From positions 1 to 15,938 of the forward strand of contig NW_024468626.1 of NCBI RefSeq assembly GCF_001632365.1: DNA of 15,938 nt, read 5' to 3'. Under the pieces are notes generated by a model. That model searched no databases and was not told the origin of the DNA. It saw only the letters and a list, made by a program, of their open reading frames with translations. Below are positions 8,801 through 15,938 of the stretch, one piece after another; the first letter of the stretch is position 1, and each line of letters starts with the position of its first letter. The DNA is from Laetiporus sulphureus 93-53. Its lineage: Eukaryota > Basidiomycota > Agaricomycetes > Polyporales > Laetiporaceae. The position numbers and the translations under genes were made by a program.

Positions 8801-9323
8801 ATCTGGATCAAAGCTAGTTGCTGGACTGGCGGGCCCTATCATAGAGACCACTAACGCGTCAGGCGAGGCTGTGCGATATAAACCCGAGAACTACGTCGCA
8901 ATTTTCATGGATTTCGCTTCCGAGAGTGCCATCGGACACGCTGGGGGGCCTCGCGTTGCTATCGAATTTGGGAAACCTGACATGCAGAAGCACAGCAACT
9001 GGATAGGGTACCTTGGGCCCGAGGAGCCGGAACGATACTGCCTCAACATCCGAGGGCACGATAGTCAGGTTTACACCGTGATCACCCCGGAATTCAAGGA
9101 ACAGTTTGATCTTCTGTTTGCACATGCGATTGCTCCGAGTGGGCCCTTTGAGAAGTACGCGCACGCCATGAAATCGGCTATGGATCCTATCTCGTCGAGA
9201 CTGCATATCAACCCTGTGTCGTTGAAGGCCGAGAAGAAAGCGGAAAGGGCGCCGGAGAAGGCGCCGGAGAATGCGAAGGCGGCGAAAGGGAACTCGAAGT
9301 CGGGAGGATCGAGCAGTAAGTGA
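5899..9323 (+). CDS. P-loop NTPase with C-terminal nuclease-like domain; six exons by splice prediction
   Basis: Predicted exons are 5899-6280, 6338-6371, 6436-6628, 6686-6799, 6853-7656 and 7713-9323, with all junctions in frame, giving about 1045 residues. A Walker A-like loop, QASGTGKTR, has its Lys at 193; Walker B is FLLSLDE (Asp374, Glu375). GRPYWYSLRNTP spans the last junction. The middle carries a Lys/Asp/Gly-rich insert (about 470-490), an acidic stretch (about 692-729) and a Lys/Ala linker (about 730-787). The C-terminal part has QCTHNQ, LLDMLF (Asp840) and KQIK (Gln865-Lys867), an arrangement seen in PD-(D/E)xK-fold domains of fungal NTPase-nuclease proteins related to Crinkler-RHS proteins. 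Likely role: ATP-dependent nucleic-acid processing or an effector-like function, inferred from motifs only. The ATG at 5770 lies upstream of the TATA box and was rejected. The N-terminal 130 residues are unrecognised. The reading frame appears intact, unlike the F-box neighbour. Confidence 0.8.
6281..6337 (+). other. Intron 1 of the NTPase gene
   Basis: 57 nt, from GTATGT to ATCGCAG, with a CTGAA branch-like site. It joins codon phases exactly (one base plus two). Without removal the frame stops at once. Confidence 0.8.
6372..6435 (+). other. Intron 2 of the NTPase gene
   Basis: 64 nt, from GTACGT to TTCTATAG. It leaves a 34-nt exon 2 (6338-6371), short but required to join the frames on either side. 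Confidence 0.75.
6629..6685 (+). other. Intron 3 of the NTPase gene (in frame, stop-free)
   Basis: 57 nt, from GTGAGT to GACAG, with CTGAT about 20 nt before the acceptor. Its length is a multiple of three and it has no stop, so retention would add 19 residues directly after the Walker A helix. Splicing is favoured because it gives a compact join, GHR to MPAFCVCFRE. Confidence 0.65.
6800..6852 (+). other. Intron 4 of the NTPase gene
   Basis: 53 nt, from GTGAGT to ACTCACAG, with phase 0 on both sides. The frame downstream (AEEKAAAFLG) is only reached if this piece is removed. Confidence 0.75.
7657..7712 (+). other. Intron 5 of the NTPase gene
   Basis: 56 nt, from GTAAGT to ATATGCAG. It joins the phase 0 exons into TLGRPYWYS, a junction that fits the expected GRP motif of this protein type. 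Confidence 0.85.
8259..8546 (+). repeat. Coding minisatellite for an acidic then Lys/Ala-rich linker
   Basis: Inside exon 6, GAG- and ACT-rich codons give an acidic stretch, then CAGAAGGC(G/C)AAGGCT-like units repeat and encode KAKA/QKAKA runs. The short-unit repetition at DNA level indicates growth by slippage or unequal exchange. The protein segment is probably a long charged helix. Confidence 0.85.
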
Positions 9324-9879
9324 GTGTGGGGCTAATGATTCGATTGTCTGATGATGGCTGCTGCGAATGATGACCCCAGTTAGTCCGTGGAGGACATGAT
9401 CAGTCTTGTATTCTCGCAATGTAACGTTACTTTGGATTGTGCTCTGGATTGTCAGTTGGAATTCATAATCTTTTATTATCTGAGAGCGGACGAGACTCCG
9501 AACCATCTTCGTTGATTATCCTCGTCTCCTCAGGCTCTAGAGTTCAACGGTCAACATCGCCGAGCGCTCAGCGCTCAGGCCTCCAGAGCTCCATGCTTTG
9601 AGCGTGCGCACGGACGAGTTTGACTTATCTCATGGAATTGAACGCACACCATTTCAGACAGGCGATCCAGCATGGTCGCGAGTGTGGCCATGGCTAGGTA
9701 GCGGTGAGAGTCAGGTGAAGTGATCGTGATTTCACACTGCTCTGGTCTTCCCAAGTGCTCCACTAGTAGGCTACTGGCACACTTTTAACACTGCTGGTCT
9801 GGCACATTCATCCCATCTGCCACATGGTCTCTCTTGAGTGTGACAGTTGTCTTCTCCTCATTGACATGAATACTTATAG
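9324..9879. other. Intergenic region between the NTPase gene and the F-box gene
   Basis: No gene was recognised. The first part is presumably the 3' untranslated region of the NTPase gene; no AATAAA was seen. GTAACGTTAC near 9422 is a 10-bp palindrome. The last part, upstream of 9880, is pyrimidine-rich and may be the old promoter of the F-box gene. Confidence 0.5.
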
Positions 9880-10052
9880 ATGTCAATCAATGTTCTCAAC
9901 CTCGATGTATTGACCCACATCGCTTCCTATCTCCCAACAATTGATGCATGTGAGCTCTCTCTCACAGCCAGTTGGATTTATCCACTAGTGATGCATCAAG
10001 CCTACCATATCATTATCCTCGTGCATCTTCAGCAGCTCAGGAGCCTCTGTAC
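9880..10052 (+). pseudogene. F-box protein gene, 5' fragment (interrupted by copia element)
   Basis: The ATG at 9880 starts 57 codons that read like an F-box: LNLDVLTHIASYLPTIDACE, then LSLTASWIYPLV. F-box proteins link substrates to SCF ubiquitin ligases through Skp1, and such genes are numerous in agaricomycetes. The frame runs straight into the LTR of the copia element at 10053, so a transcript would add foreign residues. The likely continuation is at 14962, beyond the element. Confidence 0.7.
10048..10052 (+). repeat. Target site duplication TGTAC, left copy
   Basis: Five bases directly before the 5' LTR, repeated exactly at 14962-14966 directly after the 3' LTR. A 5-bp duplication is normal for Ty1/copia integration and fixes both ends of the element. 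Confidence 0.9.
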
Positions 10053-10374
10053 TGTTGGAATAGCAAGCATAGACAAGACTAAGTATGGACTTACAATCTC
10101 ACTTAACAGTAGGTATTTCCTTTTACGTACTTATCGGAGATTAGCGCCCGTCAGACTTTTCACTCGCTTCGCTCCTTCCCCCGGGCTTCAGTTGCTCATC
10201 TATCAGAGAACTGAAGCCCAGTGAGTCCTTCTGTCATTCTACCTGAAAGTATCTTATATACTAATGTACCATAGCTCCGTTAGGTACATACTAATAGAGT
10301 TGCTGATCTATCAAAGAACTGAAGCCCACTCCGTTAGCGTGTCCCCTCGTCCACTCGTTCTTCATCTGTTTACA
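10053..10374 (+). repeat. 5' LTR of the copia element
   Basis: 322 bp, bounded by the TGTAC duplication and the primer binding site. It contains a TATA box (TATATA, 10255-10260), an 11-bp-stem hairpin (10183-10219) and a second copy of the hairpin's 3' portion near 10299-10330. Compared with the 3' LTR it keeps more CpG pairs. Confidence 0.95.
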
Positions 10375-10389
10375 GGTTATGAGCCCTGC
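10375..10389 (+). other. Primer binding site matching the anticodon arm of initiator tRNA-Met
   Basis: GGTTATGAGCCCTGC follows the LTR without a gap. Its complement, GCAGGGCTCATAACC, is the anticodon stem-loop strand of yeast-type initiator tRNA-Met (anticodon CAU), not the 3' acceptor end, which would require TGG at the start. This is the half-tRNA priming known for Drosophila copia and yeast Ty5. Confidence 0.75.
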
Positions 10390-10445
10390 CGGCCACTACG
10401 AGATGTCACTCAGCAATCAGGAATCATCAGTCAGGACCCCACCTC

Positions 10446-13400
10446 ATGGAAGATGGATCGAACTGGGTGCTCTATAAGGAGCAACTCAGGTCCGCCGTAA
10501 CGGCGAAGAAGCTGGTGCGATATCTTGATGGCCGCGACAAGGAGCCTACTGCACCCATGGCTCCAGGGGTGGATTCTGATGCAGATGAGGCGTACGCAGA
10601 TGCGTACGACACTTGGGCCACCAGACATGAGGCGATCAAAATGCTTCTATACCAGACGCTACCAGAAATGCTGAAACTCCGGATTATCCCTGAGAAGAAG
10701 GCGTTTGGAGCTTGAAAGGTGGTCATAGCTGAGTACGACAACCGTGGTGACTTTGTACAGGCTGAACTACTCTGACGGATGCATGCTCTCTGCTGCACTG
10801 AGGAGAAGGACCCCCGACCGATTCTAGATAGGCCCCAGAAGCTCAAGGCCGAGTTCACGACAGCTGGCGGCATTCTTGACGACAAGCAATACCATGTGCT
10901 CATCATCAGCTGCCTTCCAGAGTCTTATCGCCCTGTTGTATGCACCATCCTCTCCACTGCTCACCTGGCTTCCATGCAGGCTACTGGCACTACCACAACT
11001 CCCACTCCCACCATCGCATCTGATGAACTCTTATGCCAGATCTACTCAGTCGCACATGATGAGTTTGCTCTGGATGAGTCGCAGAGCACTGCAGAAGACT
11101 CTGCGCTCATGATGAGGTTGGGTGGCAAGGACGTGAGGAAGACATGCAACAATTGCAGTAAGCCTGGCCATCTGAAAGCAGACTGCTGGGCAAAGGATGG
11201 TGGAAAGGAGGGCCAAGGGCCACGGAGCAAGAACCGGGGAAGAAAGCATGACAAGGGCTCCGGGGGAGCCAGTGCGAATGCGGCAGCAACAGGGAACGAT
11301 GAGGCATTCGCATTCGCCATTGCGACTGACTTTTCGAAGGTCGAGGGAGCGAAGCTCCCAAAGCTCACCAGAATTCTCGATTCTGGCGCAAGCCGACACT
11401 TCAATCCAGTACACGTGAATTTCATCACCTTCCGGGAGACCGAGTGCAAGCCGATCACTTCAGCTAATGGATGTATCTTTTATGCCACAGGCGAAGTTGA
11501 TGTTTGCATCGACACTGTACACAAGGGAAGGAGCGTGAAGTTTACGCTACATGACGTTCTTTACATGCTGTCCATGCCCTTTGCTCTCATCTCCATCAGC
11601 TGCACTATGAAGGCTGGCTATGCCATCCATTTTAAGCACGACAGGTGCCATGTCGTCTCCCCTCGAGGTACCACTGTGTTTGTAGCTGCCGAGCGCAATG
11701 GTCTGTACCCCCTACCTGGATCGTTGATCCTATCAGCACCCGCGAATGACACAGCATTGACGATGACACTGTCACTCACTGAGTTCCACTGTCACATGGC
11801 ACATGCCCATGTCCCTGCCCTCAAGAAAGTGGTTGAGGCCAATATTGTCACTGGAGTGCGACTCGAGGACTCGACCACCAATTTCTGCGAATCATGCACA
11901 AAGGCAAAGCAGACTCGTGAGTCATTCCCAAAGGCACGCTCAAGCCCGCAAGTGACCGCGTATGGTCAGCGCGTGCACACGGACGTATGGGGGAAGGCGC
12001 CGGTGAAGTCCCTAGCAGGCAAGGAGTACTACATCTCCTTTATAGACAATTACTCAGACGAGGTGATCATCTGCCCTATTGCCCACAAAAGCAATGTCCT
12101 CACTCATTACAAGGCCTACAGCTCGTGGACGAAAACTCACTGAGGTGTCAAGGCCATCAAGGAGCTGCAGAGCGATAATGGAGGGGAGTACATGAGTACA
12201 GATTTCCAGACTTACCTGAAGAGCGAAGGTACGCACCATCGTCGGACCGTGCATGACTCCTCGCAGGAGAACGGCAAAGCTGAACGCATTAACTGTACGC
12301 TTGCCGAGCACTCCCGTACGCTACTCTTCGACGCGGACCTCCTCAAATTCCTATGGGCTGAGTCCGCCATGCACACTATGTGGCTTCACAACTGCACGAT
12401 GATGCACAGCACCCCTGGGTCGACCCTGCATGAATGCACTACCATGAGAAACCCCATCTTGACCCCCTACCGCATTTTGGATGCACTGTATGGGTGCGTG
12501 TTGACGCAGCCTCAAAGCTTGATCTGAAGTCGCATCCAGGCTGCTGGGTTGGGTTTGATGTGCACAGCAAGGGCCACCATGTGTACTGGGTTGACAAGTG
12601 CAAGGTATCCGTCGAACGCAACATGCATTTCATCAAGGAAAATGCACCCATCTCCATTAACGTCCAGTCCAAGGGGGAGCCGAACAAGGCCAAAAGTGGC
12701 CAAAATGCGCCTATGGGCACTTCACTCCAACCTCCATCGACCTCCACATTAGCTGCGATCATTGCGCCATCCAACGCTGTCCAACAGCCTGTGACCATCC
12801 TGAATGAGTTGACAAATGTGAACGCTGAGCCACTGCAGCCAGAGAGCATGGCGATCAAGCCAGAGAGCATGCCCGAGCCAGGAGCTGGATGTCCTAAATG
12901 CGTACGTCAGCTGTCTCAATGGATATGTGACTTACAGTCAGGTACCAGCACCACCGGTAGACGCGGTGCACAGCACGTTCCGAGGAGCGTTCTCGAGCAT
13001 GCAAAGCTCGTGCAGAATCAGCCAGAGGATGAGTCCGACGATGAGGGGGAGACCCTCTATGCTCTGGCGGCCATGGCTGGTGACACTCCATTGTACCGTG
13101 AGGTGATGGCCGGGCCAGAACACAAGCAATGGTGAGAGGTGATGCAGGAGGAGCTGGCAAAGATAGAGGTGATGGGAATCTACGAGCTAGTCGAGAAGCC
13201 AGGGAATGTGCACGTCGTTGGATTGGTATGGTCGCTCCACAGGAAATGCGACGAGAACAATGAGATTGCGAAGTACAAGGCACGCCTGTGCACGCAAGGG
13301 TTCTCGCAGATCTCGGGCATCGACTTCGACCAGATGGCGTCACCGACAGCGAGTCTTGCATCGCTACAACTTGCACTCATGCTTGCCACTGCTAACGACT

Positions 13401-14632
13401 GGGAAATCCACCAGATAGACTTCAAAAACGCATATCTGAATGGCGAGCTTGATGAAACCATCTATATGAAACAGCCGCGTGGTTTCGAGGTTCCCGGATG
13501 TGAAGACTGTGTCTGGAGGCTCATCAAGGCACTGTATGGCCTCAAACAGGCTGGCCGACAGTGGTATATTCAGCTCTGTGAGCTGTTCACTGGCCTGGGT
13601 CTAGAGCGAAGCAAACACGACTTTGGTGTGTTCTTTGCCTTCGTCTCTAACATCATCATTATCATAGTGGTTCATGTCGACGACTGCACACTGATCACCA
13701 ATACGATGACCACCATGACCGATCTCAAGTGGGAGCTCGCTGCACCGTTCGAAATTGTCAACCTGGGCGAGGTGCACTGGCTGCTAGGATTTGAAATCTG
13801 CTGCGACTGCACTGCCCGCACCATCTCTCTCTTGCAAGCCATGTACATCGACACGATACTCGATCGCTTCGGCATGATGGAAGCTTATGCACTCATGGTC
13901 CCGATGGACCCTCACGTCAATCTCTTCGGCATCGAGCTCACGGACGAGGATCACGTGCACATGGCTCACAAGCCATATGCAAGGCTTGTCGGGAGCCTAA
14001 TGTATGCCGCTATTGGCACACGTCCTGACATCGCATTCGCCACTTCGACTCTGGCGTGCTTTATGGCTGACCCAGCACCCATGCATTGGGAAGCCGCAAA
14101 ATGCGTGCTGTGCTATCTTAAAGGCACACGTGACCTGGCCTTGACGTTCAGTGCAACAACCGACAGTCTTATAGGCTACACCAATGCTGACTGGGCCTCG
14201 CAAGCCCACCATCACTCGATCTCAGCCTACAGCTTCCTCTACTCTGGGGAAGCTGTCAGCTGGTCTTCGTGCAAGCAGCCTCTCATCACGCTGTCTTCCA
14301 CGGAGTCCAAATACATTGCCGCATCCGATGCATCACATGAGCTGTTGTGGCTATGTGTGCTTCTCGCAGAACTCACCTTGCCTCTGGCGGAGCTGACACC
14401 ATTACACGCCGACAATCAGAGCGCAATTGCGATCGCACAGAGCAGACTCATTCATGCGCGAATGAAGCATATCGACATTCACTACCATTTTATTTGCGAG
14501 GTTATCGATATGGAACGCACCGTCATCTTGTATTGCCCAACCAATGACATGGTCACTGACCTTCTTAACAAGGCATTGACCCGTCAGAAGGTGGAGAAGT
14601 TCGCTGGAATGCTGGGACTTTGCCTAGCTTAA
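10446..14632 (+). pseudogene. Ty1/copia gag-pol, disrupted by four stops and a frameshift
   Basis: The total length of 4187 nt fits one frame of about 1395 codons less one base. In-frame TGA codons occur at 10713, 10773, 12141 and 13133; a 1-base loss near 12435 shifts the frame. Domains in order: gag from 10446; zinc knuckle CNNCSKPGHLKADC (11145-11186); protease DSG (Asp codon 11379); integrase HHCC region and DDE codons at 11982, 12174 and 12282, all still present; reverse transcriptase with HVDD (Asp codons 13679, 13682); RNase H. Two RNase H positions look damaged: the usual TDADWA reads TNADWA (14183) and the usual ESEY reads ESKY. Many Arg positions expected in the family read Cys (for example RKC, CDCTART, SSCKQP). 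At least three of the stops can be explained as CGA to TGA. Confidence 0.92.
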
Positions 14633-14639
14633 GGGGGAG
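14631..14639 (+). other. Polypurine tract of the copia element
   Basis: AAGGGGGAG directly precedes the 3' LTR and overlaps the last two bases of the pol stop codon. It primes plus-strand DNA synthesis in this class of element. Confidence 0.9.
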
Positions 14640-14961
14640 TGTTTAAATAGCAAGCATAGACAAGACTAAGTATGGACTTACAATCTCACTTAACAGTAGA
14701 TATTTCCTTTTACATACTTATCAGAGATTAGCGTCCGTCAGACTTTTCACTTGCTTCGCTCCTTCCCCCGGGCTTCAGTTGCTCATCTATCAGAGAACTG
14801 AAGCCCAGTGAGTCCTTCTGTCATTCTACCTGAAAGTCTCTTATATAATAATGTACCATAGCTCTGTTAGGTACATACTAATAGAGTTGCTGATCTATCA
14901 GAGAAATGAAGCCCACTCCGTTAGCGTGTCCCCCCGTCCACTCGTTCTTCATCTGTTTACA
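14640..14961 (+). repeat. 3' LTR of the copia element
   Basis: 322 bp, the same length as the 5' LTR with no indel seen. Four of the 13 differences are CG in the 5' copy and CA or TG here. The TATA box is at 14842-14847, the same offset as in the 5' copy. Confidence 0.95.
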
Positions 14962-14966
14962 TGTAC
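14962..14966 (+). repeat. Target site duplication TGTAC, right copy
   Basis: Exact partner of 10048-10052. Confidence 0.9.
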
Positions 14967-15293
14967 ATCATTGCTCCTAAGCCTTACCAACGTCTCTTCT
15001 ACATGCATGAACTATTGCTTGAACCCACTGCTATGCAGCATGCCAAGCAAGACTCCATTATCATGCTGCTAAACGTTTTGGAGCACCCTTGCACATTGAA
15101 TCTGAAGTGTATGCAGCTAGTTCATATGGAGTGGATGCTCGAGAACCAGCCACATTTTAACCATGCAATAGCAGCTCTACCTAGGCTAATACAACTTGGA
15201 CTCGAAGATGTGGGAGGGCTTACGTTAACAATGGTGGGAGCATTGGCTGCCAGACCACTAATACTAGGCCTGTATAATGTGGACTTATTTTGA
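14962..15293 (+). pseudogene. F-box protein gene, 3' fragment
   Basis: After the TGTAC duplication, codons from 14964 (TAC) read YIIAPKPYQRLFYMHELL and then Leu-rich segments (LPRLIQLGLEDVGGL, ALAARPLILGLYN) that resemble the LRR-like part of agaricomycete F-box proteins, ending at TGA 15291-15293. Joining the two flanks by removing the element and one duplication leaves them one base out of frame, so the gene carries a frameshift besides the insertion, or I have mis-assigned an exon edge. An ATG arises at the LTR edge (14961), but this does not make it a functional start. Confidence 0.55.
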
Positions 15294-15938
15294 GTGCATG
15301 ACAATTTCCCTACTCTTTTCACTGTCACACCACCATCACCTTCAGCATCCCCACCAGAGAAGTCTGAATCTTCAATGTCCACATGCAAAGAGATATCTCT
15401 GCCAATAAATCTCATCTCTTGTCCCTAATGGCTCACACTTTGTCATCTCTCCCTCTCAAAGATGTATTATTCCCATGTCAAACTTTTGCTATGCATTCCT
15501 GAATCTCCAGACCTTGAGGTTGCAGGGAATAGGACAGAGTCTTCCATTGAATACCCTCAACCACAGCCATGACATATGCTGGTCATGACTGAATTTTCTC
15601 ACCATCGGACCCCTTGTTTACTGTCATCCTTGGAAGCTCATTTGTTCAGTATGACACTTGGCCTTGGACCTGATTCATGCTGTTGGCTCTGCAAAGGTCA
15701 CACTTTCTATCATTTAGGCTGCTATCATGGGGCATTGTGACTCCTGCCTGAGAAGGCAAGGAGCTGGCTGCAAGGTGCTGCCTGCATCTTGTGACTCATC
15801 ACCAGTGGTGGATGATGATATGAAGCAAGAAGGGGTTCAAAGAACCCTTCACCTTATCTCACACAAAAGAGAGGTGGTGGCTGTTAGGCCTCATAAAATA
15901 GGTGAATGAAACTGAGGATACCCAGTTCCTCATAGGTG
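15294..15938. other. No clear gene; possible degraded C-terminal part of the F-box gene
   Basis: All frames are broken by stops. A short leucine-repeat-like string (LQTLRLQGI, 15505-15531) lies in the right direction and place for the rest of the F-box gene, but it is too short to rely on. The stretch is poor in CpG compared with the NTPase gene, consistent with decay. Confidence 0.4.

Larger units (their letters stand above)
10053..14961 (+). mobile_element. Complete Ty1/copia LTR retrotransposon, decayed
   Basis: 4909 bp with two 322-bp LTRs, a 5-bp target duplication, a primer binding site, a gag-pol frame in copia order (gag, zinc knuckle, protease, integrase, reverse transcriptase, RNase H) and a purine tract. 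The LTRs begin TGTT and end TTTACA. By hand count they differ at 13 of 322 positions, about 4%, so the insertion is not recent. Four in-frame TGA stops and one frameshift make it non-autonomous now. Confidence 0.95.

Noticed and set aside
8859..9506. 215-codon minus-strand frame
   Set aside because: It lies antisense to the strongly supported last exon of the NTPase gene, and its Arg/Leu-rich composition is typical of a shadow frame.
10713..13135. In-frame TGA codons considered as recoding or selenocysteine sites in gag-pol
   Set aside because: Four stops at unrelated places plus a frameshift and CpG-type substitutions are better explained by decay.
15727..15909. 60-codon plus-strand frame near the window end
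   Set aside because: Short, no recognisable motif and no supporting context.

Overview
The window reads as nuclear DNA of a filamentous basidiomycete, probably an agaricomycete. The grounds are one gene with five 53-64 nt introns carrying GTRNGT-type donors and CAG/TAG acceptors, a chromodomain Ty3/gypsy element, a Ty1/copia element, an F-box gene, and the type of P-loop NTPase gene. No bacterial-style operons, rRNA or tRNA genes were seen. The species assignment is inference.

Layout. 1-1968 is the 3' part of a Ty3/gypsy pol gene: integrase C-terminal half, chromodomain, then a long C-terminal extension with one probable membrane segment. A putative 3' LTR follows (about 2008-2326). 2327-4359 has no convincing gene; it holds a cluster of CTGAAG/CTTCAG words, a short direct duplication and a perfect 24-bp hairpin. 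About 4360-5640 is a foldback-like inverted repeat whose arms contain outward-to-inward arrays of 45-70 bp units; 160 bp of the two arms are identical. 5650-5760 carries two hairpin-forming tandem units just upstream of a TATA box.

5899-9323 is the only host gene that looks intact. It has six exons by my model and about 1045 residues: a P-loop NTPase with Walker A and B motifs, a charged acidic then Lys/Ala-rich linker, and a C-terminal domain resembling the PD-(D/E)xK nuclease fold. This architecture recalls the NTPase-nuclease proteins that are expanded in fungi and related to Crinkler-RHS type proteins; the assignment is from motifs only.

9880-10052 and 14962-15293 are the two halves of an F-box-type gene split by a complete but decayed Ty1/copia element (10053-14961, 322-bp LTRs, 5-bp duplication TGTAC). 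The copia gag-pol is one reading frame broken by four TGA stops and one frameshift, with strong CpG-to-TpG/CpA decay. Its primer binding site matches the anticodon arm of initiator tRNA-Met, pointing to half-tRNA priming. 15294-15938 contains no clear gene.

Together this is a transposon-rich, gene-poor segment in which one large NTPase gene sits between repeat blocks and a neighbouring F-box gene has been destroyed.
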